Positions 26,763 to 35,234 of a stretch of DNA of 64,000 bases are shown here, one piece after another. The notes beneath the pieces were generated by a model. The model did not search any database. It saw nothing but the letters and a program-made list of their open reading frames with translations, and was not told where the DNA came from. Source of the DNA: SHVO01 sp050246995 (GTDB lineage: Bacteria > Pseudomonadota > Alphaproteobacteria > Rhodospirillales > Rhodospirillaceae); contig JBFWVA010000003.1 of assembly GCA_050246995.1 (NCBI GenBank), positions 62,001 to 126,000 of the forward strand, written 5' to 3'. Within the stretch, counting starts at the first letter, position 1; each line of letters begins with the position of its first letter. The position numbers and the translations under genes are program-made.

Positions 26763-28223
26763 TTAGGCCGGCGCGCCGCCGTTGGCTTTCAACAAGGCGA
26801 AGAACTCCCGCCGCGTCTTCGGACCGTAGGTGAGAAAGCTGGGATCGGCTTCCGGCAGATAGGCGGCGCGCGCTTTACCCCAGTTATCCACTTCGGCTTT
26901 CTTTTTCATATCGGCGGGTGACAGGCCGTACACGCGCGCGCCCGACAAGCCGAAGATCTTGCGCTTCCGCTCCGGCGTCAGCTCGGGATAGCCAAAGCGG
27001 TTTTGGAAGTTGCCGGAGATTTGAAAGGTGCGGAAAGCCTGGATTTGATCCTGCGGGCTGCCGTACCAGATGGAATCCGTGCCCCACAGCACGTTGTCCT
27101 CGCCCACGGCGGTCATCAATTTGCCTAGCACGTGCGCGGCTTGATCGGGATCGCGCATGACGGCACGCCAGGTGCTCCCCAACTCGGCGTAAACGTTGCT
27201 TCCGGGTTTGATCCCGTTCACGCGCAGCGAATGGACCAGCGAGTCGACGCCTTTAGGGTCTTTCTCGTTATAAGGACCTTCCGTGTGCGAAGGCTCATAA
27301 CCGGAGTGATAGATCAGAAAATTCATGTCCGGATATTTCGCCGCGACGATCCCAATGTCCCTGCATGTCGAGAACTCATACGACAGATCGCCCAGCGGCA
27401 GTCCTTTGTGTACGCAGATGATCTTCACGCCTTGGTCGCGTGCTTTCTCGATCATGCGAATGCCGGTGGCGGGATCGTCCAGCCAGAAGCCTTTCCCATC
27501 GGGCCCCCACTGCGTGTAGGTTTTCCACCCGGCGATCTTGTAGGTCTTTAAGACTTCATCCATCCCTTCCACGTGACCTGGAAAGTTGGGGTGACATAGG
27601 CCATGGATCAGGAGGCGCGGCGCGCCCTGCAGCTTGGCCGCCAGCGCGCGCGTCTCGGCGGCTTCGTGGACCAGCAGCGGATTGTCCGGCGCCGACGGGA
27701 CCGATGACAGCACGGCCGCCGTTGTGTCGCTGTCCATGAACACTTCCCGCAGCAGGTCTTCGGCCCCCATGCAGTCGATGGTGTCCTTGTCCGCGCAGGC
27801 GGCCTGATTTTGCGCGAAGCCGCGCGCGACACCTTCCCATCCGGGCAGATTTTTGCGCCACGTGCCTTTCGGGTTCACGTGATGGAGCTGCACGTCGAAA
27901 ATAAATTCGTTGCCGCTCACCACACTGTCGGCGGCCGAAATCTCGAATTCCGCTTCATCGGGCATTTCAAATGCGCCGCCGGTCTTGCCGGCCTGCGCGA
28001 ACGTCTCGTTCATGGCGGCCAGTGTCGCTGCAGCGCCGCACGTCGTGACGAGATAAGCGCGCCGGCCCATTCCCAATTTCTTCGCCGCCGCGCCGACCTT
28101 CTCGTGCGCCGCCTTGTTCGCGGCCTTCGAGATTGGGTCGAGCGGGCGCGGCGCGAATTCGCCGTTCGTCGTCGTGTCGAGCTTTATGGGAAGACGTGAA
28201 CCGCCGGGATCGTGACGCGACAT
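26763..28223 (-). CDS. Amidohydrolase (Amidohydrolase_2 family), probable Tat-exported
   Basis: 486 residues. A strong Shine-Dalgarno (AGGAG, seven bases before the ATG) supports the start. A twin-arginine-like segment, GRRAYLVTTCGAAATLAAM, starts near residue 53, so export after an unusually long n-region is plausible. The barrel domain has FDVQLHHVNP where many relatives carry an HxH motif, then LIHGLCHP, CVHKGLP, IYHSGYEPS and a C-terminal LWGTDSIWYG with the expected aspartate. The substrate is unknown. The first metal-ligand position looks like Gln instead of His. Confidence 0.8.
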   Translation of the reverse strand: MSRHDPGGSRLPIKLDTTTNGEFAPRPLDPISKAANKAAHEKVGAAAKKLGMGRRAYLVTTCGAAATLAAMNETFAQAGKTGGAFEMPDEAEFEISAADSVVSGNEFIFDVQLHHVNPKGTWRKNLPGWEGVARGFAQNQAACADKDTIDCMGAEDLLREVFMDSDTTAAVLSSVPSAPDNPLLVHEAAETRALAAKLQGAPRLLIHGLCHPNFPGHVEGMDEVLKTYKIAGWKTYTQWGPDGKGFWLDDPATGIRMIEKARDQGVKIICVHKGLPLGDLSYEFSTCRDIGIVAAKYPDMNFLIYHSGYEPSHTEGPYNEKDPKGVDSLVHSLRVNGIKPGSNVYAELGSTWRAVMRDPDQAAHVLGKLMTAVGEDNVLWGTDSIWYGSPQDQIQAFRTFQISGNFQNRFGYPELTPERKRKIFGLSGARVYGLSPADMKKKAEVDNWGKARAAYLPEADPSFLTYGPKTRREFFALLKANGGAPA

Positions 28224-28278
28224 GAGTGAACTCCTGCTGCGAACGAGAGAGCCACGCTAGCAGGGTCCAACACAGTCT

Positions 28279-28305
28279 GTCACCCCAGGCGGCGCCCAGG
28301 ATGAC
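28279..28305. repeat. Imperfect GC-rich inverted repeat
   Basis: GTCA (28279-28282) and TGAC (28302-28305) close an imperfect stem whose inner part is also largely complementary. It lies just past the class I fumarase stop, between that gene and the amidohydrolase start. It may be a weak terminator or a decayed intergenic palindrome. No T-run follows on either strand. Confidence 0.35.
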
Positions 28306-28313
28306 GAGAACAG

Positions 28314-29924
28314 TTACAACTGGCTGAAGAAGTCGTTGCCCTTGTCGTCGACGATGATGAAGGCCGGGAAATCTTCCACTTCGATCTTCCAGATGGCTTC
28401 CATGCCGAGCTCCGGATATTCGACGACTTCCACCTTCTTGATCGACTTCTCGGCCAACATGGCGGCCGCGCCGCCGATGGAGCCCAGGTAGAAGCCGCCG
28501 TGCTTCTTGCAGGCTTCCGTGACGGCCTTCGAGCGGTTGCCTTTGGCCAGCATCACCATCGAGCCCCCCGCGGCCTGAAGTTCGTCGACGTAGGAATCCA
28601 TGCGCCCCGCTGTAGTTGGGCCGAAGGCGCCAGAGGCGTAACCCGTCGGCGTCTTCGCCGGGCCCGCGTAATACACCGGGTGCTTCTTGAAGTAGTCCGG
28701 CAGGCCTTGGCCCGCGTCGATGCGCTCTTTTAGTTTCGCATGCGCGATGTCGCGCGCCACCACCATCGGGCCCGACAGGCTCACGCGGGTTTTGATGGGA
28801 AGGCGCGACAGAAGCGCGCGGATCTCGTCCATCGGGCGATTGAGATCGACCTTGATCACTTCGTCCGACAGCTTTTCCGTGCGCACTTCCGGCAGATAGT
28901 GCGCCGGGTTCGTTTCGAGCTGTTCCAGATACACCCCGTCCCGCGTGATCTTGCCCAGCATCTGACGGTCGGCCGAGCAGGACACGCCGATGCCCACGGG
29001 GCAAGAAGCGCCGTGACGCGGCAGGCGGATCACACGCACGTCGTGGCAGAAGTACTTGCCGCCGAACTGCGCGCCGATGCCCATCGTGCGGGTCATCTCG
29101 AGGACTTCTTGCTCCATGGCGAGGTCGCGGAACGCCTGGCCATGCATGCCGCCCTTGGTCGGCAGCGTGTCGAGATAGCGCGCCGAGGCCAGCTTCACGG
29201 TCTTGAGGCACATTTCGGCCGAGGTGCCGCCGATGACGATCGCCAAGTGATAGGGCGGACACGCCGACGTGCCGATATGCTTGATTTCTTCGGTCAGGAA
29301 CTTGCGCAGGCCTGCTGGGTTCAACACAGCCTTGGTTTTCTGGAACAGGAAGCTCTTATTGGCCGAGCCACCGCCCTTGGCCATGAACATGAACTTGTAG
29401 GCGTCGCCAGGCACCGCATAGAGGTCAAGCTGCGCCGGCAGGTTGTTGCCGGTGTTCTTTTCGTCGAACAGTGATGTCGGCGACATCTGCGAGTAGCGCA
29501 GGTTCAGTTTGTTATACGCCTCGGCCACGCCTTCGGAGATTGCAAGCGCGTCGTCACCCTCGACCCATACATTCTGGCCCTTCTTACCCATCACGATCGC
29601 TGTGCCGGTGTCCTGGCACATGGGCAGGATGCCGCCCGCGGCGATGTTCGCGTTCTTCATCAGCTCCAGCGCGACGAAGCGGTCGTTGTCCGAGGCCTCC
29701 TTGTCGTCGAGGATCGCGCGCAGCTGTTTCAGATGGCTGGGGCGCAGGAGGTGCGAGACATCGCGGAATGCTTCGGCGGTGAGTTTGCTGATGGCCGCCG
29801 CCGGGATGATGGTGATGTCCTTGCCGCGGAATTTGTCCACGCCGACGCCCTCGATCGGGAGCTTGCGGTACTCCGTCTCGTCATGGGCAAGGGGAAACAT
29901 TTCGGCAAATGCGGCGTCAATCAT
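28314..29924 (-). CDS. fumA: Fumarate hydratase class I (FumA/FumB type, iron-sulfur)
   Basis: Oxygen-sensitive [4Fe-4S] fumarase. 536 residues, one-chain form. Predicted cluster cysteines are C103 (PMCQDTGT), C222 (TSACPPYH) and C316 (VSCSADR), each offset by two from the E. coli FumA ligands as I recall them. The N-terminal alpha domain and C-terminal beta domain (GPTTAGRMDSYVDELQAAGGSMVMLAKGNRS) are both intact. The ATG is the only good start. It lies downstream of sspB on the same strand with a 45-bp gap. Confidence 0.95.
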   Translation of the reverse strand: MIDAAFAEMFPLAHDETEYRKLPIEGVGVDKFRGKDITIIPAAAISKLTAEAFRDVSHLLRPSHLKQLRAILDDKEASDNDRFVALELMKNANIAAGGILPMCQDTGTAIVMGKKGQNVWVEGDDALAISEGVAEAYNKLNLRYSQMSPTSLFDEKNTGNNLPAQLDLYAVPGDAYKFMFMAKGGGSANKSFLFQKTKAVLNPAGLRKFLTEEIKHIGTSACPPYHLAIVIGGTSAEMCLKTVKLASARYLDTLPTKGGMHGQAFRDLAMEQEVLEMTRTMGIGAQFGGKYFCHDVRVIRLPRHGASCPVGIGVSCSADRQMLGKITRDGVYLEQLETNPAHYLPEVRTEKLSDEVIKVDLNRPMDEIRALLSRLPIKTRVSLSGPMVVARDIAHAKLKERIDAGQGLPDYFKKHPVYYAGPAKTPTGYASGAFGPTTAGRMDSYVDELQAAGGSMVMLAKGNRSKAVTEACKKHGGFYLGSIGGAAAMLAEKSIKKVEVVEYPELGMEAIWKIEVEDFPAFIIVDDKGNDFFSQL

Positions 29925-29969
29925 GGTCTGATCCGTCTGAGATAAAAACGAAAAGGAGCGGAGCGCGCT

Positions 29970-30560
29970 CTACTTCTTACGAAATGCGTCGAGGGTGACG
30001 ACCTTGTTCGCCGCCGCGTCGGTGTTCTCGCCGTCAGGCTCCACGGTCTTCAGGGGCGGGCGGCTCGCGCCGTTCTTACGCGCGTTCTTCAAAGCCTGCG
30101 TCACCTGAATGGAGTCCACTGGCGGCGCGTCCGACGGCGCTTCATCGTCGAGCGGCGGGTCGCTCGCGTCGTCGTCTTCTTCCTCGCTGCGCTCTTCGAA
30201 TTCGACATGGAACTGCAGGCCGAATTTCGCATGCGGATCGGCGAAAGCCGTGACGGCGGCGAAGGGAACGGACAGCCGCTGACTGACCCCCGAGAAGCTG
30301 AGGGTGATCTCGAAGCGCTCATCGCCCACGTTCAGGTCCCAGAACTGGTGCTGAAGCACGATGGTCATTTCATTCGGGTGAAGCGCCTTCAGGCTGGGCG
30401 CGATCTTCACGCCCGGGTGGGTTGTGTCGAACGTGATGTAAAAGTGGTGCGAGCCCGGCAGGCCCTGCGCTTCGGTGATTTTCAGCGCCTGCTTCAATAC
30501 GCCGCGCAGGGCGTCTTCGACCATGCGCTCGTAGCTTAAGGATGTGATTTCAGTCGTCAA
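29970..30560 (-). CDS. sspB: ClpXP adaptor SspB (alphaproteobacterial type)
   Basis: Adaptor that binds ssrA-tagged proteins and hands them to ClpXP. 196 residues. The N-terminal half matches SspB-alpha (formerly DUF1321): YERMVEDALRGVLKQAL, HHFYITFDT, MTIVLQHQFWDL and RLSVPFAAVTAFADP. An acidic linker (about 120-150) leads to the conserved C-terminal peptide VVTLDAFRKK, the likely ClpX-docking XB motif. The start appears to be TTG; an internal ATG (MVEDAL) would cut off family sequence. It lies directly downstream of the ssrA gene that makes its substrate tag. Confidence 0.92.
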   Translation of the reverse strand: MTTEITSLSYERMVEDALRGVLKQALKITEAQGLPGSHHFYITFDTTHPGVKIAPSLKALHPNEMTIVLQHQFWDLNVGDERFEITLSFSGVSQRLSVPFAAVTAFADPHAKFGLQFHVEFEERSEEEDDDASDPPLDDEAPSDAPPVDSIQVTQALKNARKNGASRPPLKTVEPDGENTDAAANKVVTLDAFRKK

Positions 30561-30757
30561 AGTGCGTGCCGATCGGTGGAACGTTTGGATAGCCTATTAA
30601 CGTATTTTGGACGCGCGCGGCGTTCAATCTTTAAAACCGCGGCGACTCGTGTGTTCACGGGGCTGTAAGACGCGCGCAGACTCGCGCGGAAGAGTGGGGG
30701 GCTTCTGTTGCCCGGTGCCCCCCGAACCGCGCTTTGGACGTATTTACCTAGCGGCCG

Positions 30758-30805
30758 TTAGGCAGCGAGGCGGACGTCCTCAACGAGTGCAACGTTGTCG
30801 TTGGC
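30758..30805 (-). other. tmRNA tag-peptide reading frame
   Basis: Sixteen codons reading ANDNVALVEDVRLAA then TAA. With the uncoded alanine the tag would be 16 residues. It keeps the AND(N) start recognised by SspB and the LAA end recognised by ClpX. Confidence 0.95.
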
Positions 30806-30890
30806 ACTTTTAGATGTAGCCCGATAACGGTGGTACAATGCCGGGAACAGCTACTGTCTTTACTACGCACGTCGAGCCTGTTTCGCCCCC

Positions 30891-30921
30891 ATGGACACCG
30901 GTTTTTAGAACCGGTGGAAAA
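30891..30921 (-). other. tmRNA intervening segment removed during processing
   Basis: The 31 bases between the mature CCA end and the mature GGGGGCG end contain the hairpin ACCGG(N)CCGGT. In the known permuted tmRNAs this loop is excised, leaving two RNAs held together by base pairing. Confidence 0.8.
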
Positions 30922-31113
30922 TGGTGGAGGCGCCGGGTACTGCCCCCGGGTCCGCTACGCTTATTTCACAGCAGGTTTAGCGCCATAGCCGCTTGCGCGG
31001 CGTCTTTAATATAAGACGCCTCGGGTGAATTTACCACCCACCCGCCTAAACCCACTAATTCACGTGTTGCGGGCTCTTACCGATCAAAGGGTAGTGGTTG
31101 TATAAGACCAGCC

Positions 31114-31908
31114 ATGCAGCAGTACCTCGATCTCCTCGACCGGGTCCTTAAGACCGGCGCCAAGAAGTCCGACCGCACCGGAACCGGCACGCTGAGCGTG
31201 TTCGGTCACCAGATGCGCTTCGACCTTGAAGCCGGGTTTCCGCTGCTCACCACCAAGAAGCTGCACACTAAGTCCATTATCGTGGAACTCCTGTGGCTCC
31301 TGCGCGGCGACACCAACATCGCCTACCTGAAGGATCACGGCGTCTCGATCTGGGACGAATGGGCCGATGAGAACGGCGATCTGGGCCCGGTATATGGCCA
31401 GCAATGGCGCTCATGGCCAGCGCCGGATGGCCGCGCGATCGATCAAATCGCCAAGGTCGTGGAGTCGATCAAAAAGAACCCGGATAGCCGCCGGCATATC
31501 GTGAGCGCCTGGAATCCGGCGGACGTGGACAACATGGCGCTGCCGCCCTGCCACACACTGTTCCAGTTCTATGTCGCGGACGGGAAGCTGTCCTGCCAGC
31601 TCTACCAGCGTAGCGCCGATATCTTCCTGGGCGTGCCGTTCAACATCGCCTCATACGCGCTTCTGACTATGATGATCGCCCAGGTGACCGGCTTGAAACC
31701 CGGCGACTTCGTGCACACCCTGGGCGATGCGCATCTGTATACCAACCATATTGAGCAGGCGCACATCCAACTGGCTCGCGCGCCGCGTCCCTTGCCGACG
31801 ATGACTCTGAATCCCGCGGTGAAGGACATTTTCGGCTTCACCTACGGCGACTTCACCTTGTCGGACTACAATCCACATCCGCACATCGCCGCGAAGGTCG
31901 CCGTCTAG
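31114..31908 (+). CDS. thyA: Thymidylate synthase ThyA
   Basis: Makes dTMP from dUMP with methylene-tetrahydrofolate. 264 residues, the same length as E. coli ThyA. The catalytic cysteine is C146 in ALPPCHTLFQFYV. SDRTGTGTLSVFG, QRSADIFLGVPFNIASY and GDAHLYTNH are all in place. The ATG is 24 bases past an AT-rich stretch and probably near the promoter. It lies upstream of folA, which recycles its dihydrofolate product, with one opposite-strand gene between them. Confidence 0.98.
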   Translation: MQQYLDLLDRVLKTGAKKSDRTGTGTLSVFGHQMRFDLEAGFPLLTTKKLHTKSIIVELLWLLRGDTNIAYLKDHGVSIWDEWADENGDLGPVYGQQWRSWPAPDGRAIDQIAKVVESIKKNPDSRRHIVSAWNPADVDNMALPPCHTLFQFYVADGKLSCQLYQRSADIFLGVPFNIASYALLTMMIAQVTGLKPGDFVHTLGDAHLYTNHIEQAHIQLARAPRPLPTMTLNPAVKDIFGFTYGDFTLSDYNPHPHIAAKVAV

Positions 31909-31916
31909 CCTTCGGC

Positions 31917-31976
31917 CAAAAAATAAGCGGGCCGTTTGGCCCGCTTATTCATCAAGTTCGCTGGGATTGCGAACTT
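31917..31976 (-). terminator. Rho-independent terminator with two stacked hairpins
   Basis: Reading the minus strand, a stem AAGTTCGC/GCGAACTT (31976-31954) is followed by a 12-bp stem AATAAGCGGGCC/GGCCCGCTTATT (31949-31922) and then a run of T (31922-31917). It ends the small secreted-protein gene. The second stem lies just after the thyA stop and may also slow the plus-strand transcript, though no T-run follows there. Confidence 0.85.
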
Positions 31977-32262
31977 ATTTCTTCTTGCCTTTGGACGCAT
32001 AGGCGTCGAGCAGGCCTTCGAACTTCTTCTGGAGATCGTTGAACTCCGCGTTCGTGCACTTGCTGAAAGCCACATATTTGGACTGATAATCGTCAAACGA
32101 TTCGGCGACGGCATCCATTTCCTTGCTCGTCACGGCGGTGCCGTCGGCAGGGAGATCCGGCAGGGCCGGCACTGCGCCGCACTTGGTTTCCGCGGCGAAA
32201 GCGCCAGCCGACAGCGTCATAACCGCGGCAACAGCACCGCTCAGTGTAAGAAGTCGTTTCAT
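31975..32262 (-). CDS. Small secreted protein of unknown function
   Basis: 95 residues with a clear Sec signal peptide (MKRLLTLSGAVAAVMTLSAGAFAA, cut after AFA). The mature part of about 71 residues is helical in character with two cysteines (in ETKCGAV and FSKCTN), so a single disulfide is possible. It ends in a Lys-rich tail. I do not recognise a family. It has a good GGAGG upstream of its ATG and its own terminator, so it is a real monocistronic gene. Confidence 0.8.
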   Translation of the reverse strand: MKRLLTLSGAVAAVMTLSAGAFAAETKCGAVPALPDLPADGTAVTSKEMDAVAESFDDYQSKYVAFSKCTNAEFNDLQKKFEGLLDAYASKGKKK

Positions 32263-32463
32263 TTAGGATTTCCTCCCTGCGACCATGGATTTAGGACAAT
32301 AGGCGCCCAACTGGTATATCCTACCGGCCTCTCGAACGATAGCAACCCACTGTTTGCAACCAATTCAAAGATTTTCCGGGCCTTTCAAACGCTTACCGGG
32401 CCGTCCTGAGTAACATCTCACCCCAAAATTGCGTCGAAGATATGAGCGAACAGCGACAAACCT

Positions 32464-33015
32464 ATGACCGCAGATAACATCCCCGCGAGCGTGGAAAGCA
32501 AAGCCGCGATCCGCCTCGTTTTCGTCGTCGCGCGCGCCGAGAATGGCGTCATCGGCCGCGACGGCAAACTGCCGTGGCACATTCCGGCCGACCTGCAGCA
32601 CTTCAAGCGGATGACGCTGGGTAAGCCGGTCGTCATGGGCCGCAAGACATTCGAATCCATCGGCAAGCCGTTGCCGCGCCGCACCAACATCGTCGTGACG
32701 CGCGATACCGCCTGGCAGCACCCGGGCGTAGTGGCCGCGCACGATATCCCCACCGCGCTGGCACTCGCCTATGAAGACGCGCACCGCACCGGCACCGATG
32801 AAGTCAGCATCATCGGCGGCGGCGAGTTGTTTCACGCGCTGATGGCGCATGCGCGACGTATCTATCTCACTGAAGTCCACGGCGCTTTCGAGGGAGACGC
32901 GGTTTTCGATCTCGATCTCGCGCTCGGCTGGCGCGAGCTGTCGCGCGAGCGTCACGCCGCCGATCCGCCCGGCGGGCCGGACTTCAGCTTCGTGACTCTC
33001 GAACGGACGACCTGA
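32464..33015 (+). CDS. folA: Dihydrofolate reductase FolA
   Basis: NADPH-dependent reductase that regenerates tetrahydrofolate after ThyA. 183 residues with about 17 extra at the N terminus over the E. coli enzyme. VARAENGVIGRDGKLPWHIPADLQHFKRMT carries the substrate loop and the conserved Trp and Asp. GRKTFESIGKPLPRR binds NADPH, and IIGGGELF is the GG motif. An alternative start inside the extension is not obvious. The 200 bp upstream are shared with the divergent secreted-protein gene. Confidence 0.95.
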   Translation: MTADNIPASVESKAAIRLVFVVARAENGVIGRDGKLPWHIPADLQHFKRMTLGKPVVMGRKTFESIGKPLPRRTNIVVTRDTAWQHPGVVAAHDIPTALALAYEDAHRTGTDEVSIIGGGELFHALMAHARRIYLTEVHGAFEGDAVFDLDLALGWRELSRERHAADPPGGPDFSFVTLERTT

Positions 33016-33018
33016 TTC

Positions 33019-35088
33019 TTACGGCGCGAGCCTGCACAGCGCTGTGACGTCGGCGACGGTGTCGGCCGCTTCGTTGTGCACTAGGTGCTGCAGGTATCCT
33101 GTGAAGAAACCCGACAGCGGCTTCACGATGTAATGCGCCATGTCGATCTCGTTCGGCTGCCAGGACGGCGACGCGTTCGCCTGCAAGGTCGCCGCCGTAA
33201 TTACCCTTTGACCGTTGGCGGGAATCGAAGGCGTCAGATAGGTGCCGAGCAGATTGCCTGTGCGGGCGTCGTAGACACCGAGGGAAACGCTCATCGCATT
33301 GCTGCTGGTGTTATGCACCACCACGGAGCTTGGGTAACCTTCGATACGCGTCGAATGAACGCCCATGACCAGGCTGGTCTGTGCCGCCGCGCCCGTGTCG
33401 CACGAGGTGATGTTGGTCAGCGTTTTCGTATATGGCTCGTGCATCGCATGTTGGAAAAAGCCTGCGAAGGTGGGGCGGATCGACAACGTATAGAAGTCCG
33501 GCTTGTTGGCCGGCAGCGCCGGTAACTGGCTTTCGATCATACGCATCCCAACCTGCATCATCGCGTTCGGCGCGATATTGCCGCTTGTCCATGTCGCGAG
33601 CGGTTGGCCGGTATTGCCGTCGGACACGGTGACTTCGACCGTGCCGGCCGCGCTGCCGGCGTTGTAGAAGCGCAAATACGAGAACAAGCTGGCGTGGTTG
33701 GACGAGAACACGCCCGGCACGCGCAGGCCGCCGATATTGCCGGCCGCCGCCGCTGTCGGCGTCCAATTCATCCAACTCGTCAGCAGCGTGCGGTTCCAGG
33801 AATCGTACCAGGGGCCGCCCGCGCGATCCTCGGTCTCATCGGCATAGGAGAGTGACCCGACGAGCGAGTTTTGGCCGGTTGCGCTATCGGTGGCGTAAAA
33901 CGGTCCGCCCGAGTTTCCCCCGGACCCGTCGATCGCGTACTGCTTTACGTGGTTCGTGCGCATGTAGCTCGCCGACGTATCGCGGCCTTCGTCCCACCAC
34001 TGCGTGTAGTTCGAAATGCCTTGCACGACGCCGGGATAACCCGATGCCGTAACCGGGTTGATGTTGCTGCCGAAGATGACGGGCATGAAGGTGTCGGTGA
34101 AGGTGAACGGCGTTTGGAATTGCACGGCGGCGAAGTCGTGACGGTAGTCGGTGACCGGATAAGTGTCCTGGTCGGACATCTGGGTCCAAGTTTCCGTGAC
34201 GCGAATGAACGCGAAGTCCGATTTGCCGTAGGGGCGGATCGGCGCGTTGTCGCCGACGTTGTTCTGGTATTGCGCGGGATAGAAACGCACCTGCGACGCG
34301 TAGCCGCCGCGGTTCTTATTATGCACGCAGTGCCCAGCCGTCAGCACGACATAGGGGCTGACCAGGGTGGCCGTGCACCGGAAGCTTTGCCCATTCGGAT
34401 AGGTGACCGACAGATATCCGATGGTGTTCCAAGGCGCGGTCCGCGTGTCCATGATGCGTTGGCGATCATCGACGCCTAACGCGGCCGGGCCTTCCAGATC
34501 GAAAGCCGGCAAGGCGCTGCCGCGTTCGCGCACGATCGGCGTGATGGCGGCGGCGGGATCGGCCTTTTTCGAAGCGGGAAGGGGCGGCGCCTCCGGCGCG
34601 ACCTCGGCGCCGCGTTCCGCCGCGCTCTTCGCGGCCTCGTCGGGACGCGCGTGGCGCAGCGGCTCCGGTTGGACGTTGCTCGGCTCTTGGATTTCCTCGA
34701 CGTCGCTGGCCTGTGCGCGCGCTTTTGCGCTCGCGGCCGGCGCTCCGATGCCGAGCGAGGCGCTCAGAAATTTCTCGGCCGCAACGCTTGAAAGCTGCTC
34801 GGTGCGCGGGGTGATGAGACTGATACATGCGAGCTGGCGGGCGCCGCGCACGTCGATATACATCTCGTGCCACTCGTTATAGCGGCCTTCGATCACCTGG
34901 CCCTTGTGAATGACTTCGGCAGGCGTTGCGACGGCGGCATTTGCGCAATTGTAGTGGACGAGGTCGGGCAGGCGCGGGCCTTTCGGCTCGGCGGCGCCGG
35001 CGGCGCACGAGAATATCACGGAGACAATACCGCTCGCGGCGGCAAAGGAACGGCCGCGACAAGCGAGCAGGAACGAACAACGGACCAC
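33019..35088 (-). CDS. Secreted chymotrypsin-like serine protease with extra N- and C-terminal domains
   Basis: 689 residues starting at GTG with GGGG seven bases upstream. Signal peptide to about residue 33, then a conserved-looking region (40-110), an acidic Ala/Pro linker (115-190) and a trypsin/V8-type domain at about 215-430. The predicted triad is H253 (LTAGHC), D318 (RHDFAAV) and S393 (GNSGGP). From about 435 to the end is a beta-rich region containing two roughly 100-residue segments that both mention SSNA/FSSNH, FFQH and FTGYLQH, possibly a duplicated module. Probably periplasmic or extracellular; the substrate is unknown. It is convergent with folA. Confidence 0.82.
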   Translation of the reverse strand: MVRCSFLLACRGRSFAAASGIVSVIFSCAAGAAEPKGPRLPDLVHYNCANAAVATPAEVIHKGQVIEGRYNEWHEMYIDVRGARQLACISLITPRTEQLSSVAAEKFLSASLGIGAPAASAKARAQASDVEEIQEPSNVQPEPLRHARPDEAAKSAAERGAEVAPEAPPLPASKKADPAAAITPIVRERGSALPAFDLEGPAALGVDDRQRIMDTRTAPWNTIGYLSVTYPNGQSFRCTATLVSPYVVLTAGHCVHNKNRGGYASQVRFYPAQYQNNVGDNAPIRPYGKSDFAFIRVTETWTQMSDQDTYPVTDYRHDFAAVQFQTPFTFTDTFMPVIFGSNINPVTASGYPGVVQGISNYTQWWDEGRDTSASYMRTNHVKQYAIDGSGGNSGGPFYATDSATGQNSLVGSLSYADETEDRAGGPWYDSWNRTLLTSWMNWTPTAAAAGNIGGLRVPGVFSSNHASLFSYLRFYNAGSAAGTVEVTVSDGNTGQPLATWTSGNIAPNAMMQVGMRMIESQLPALPANKPDFYTLSIRPTFAGFFQHAMHEPYTKTLTNITSCDTGAAAQTSLVMGVHSTRIEGYPSSVVVHNTSSNAMSVSLGVYDARTGNLLGTYLTPSIPANGQRVITAATLQANASPSWQPNEIDMAHYIVKPLSGFFTGYLQHLVHNEAADTVADVTALCRLAP

Positions 35089-35234
35089 AAGAAACCCCAG
35101 CGCTGGCGTTATCCATTCACGGGATACGCAACCCTACGCTCAAGCCAACTTCGCGCATTCTAACCCGCGCGCGCCGCACCTTCCATCCGGGAGCGCGCCA
35201 CCACGCGGCGGGCACGCACACAGAATCGGCGCCG

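Larger units (their letters stand above)
30690..31020 (-). ncRNA. ssrA: Transfer-messenger RNA, circularly permuted two-piece form
   Basis: Rescues stalled ribosomes and tags the product for proteolysis. In transcript order the 3' acceptor piece comes first and ends with encoded CCA at 30924-30922. A 31-base spacer with a hairpin (30921-30891) follows, then the coding piece starting GGGGGCG at 30890. GGGGGCG pairs with CGCCTCC to give a 7-bp acceptor stem with G3-U70, the alanine identity pair. A 5-bp T-stem is next to it; the loop GGCAGTA is not the canonical TTC type. The tag frame is at 30805-30758, and a 7-bp stem (30696-30702 with 30717-30723) lies near the 3' end. Outer ends are approximate. 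The rest of the sspB-thyA gap (to 31113) should hold its promoter. Confidence 0.95.

Noticed and set aside
27967..29262. 431-codon minus ORF over the class I fumarase and amidohydrolase genes
   Set aside because: It is in a different frame from the fumarase and has none of its motifs; a shadow.
30607..30813. Plus-strand ORF in the tmRNA region
   Set aside because: It overlaps the structured tmRNA gene and its tag on the opposite strand.
31020..31113. A possible tRNA or riboswitch in the gap before thyA
   Set aside because: No cloverleaf or riboswitch-like conserved core was found; the structured RNA there is explained by tmRNA.
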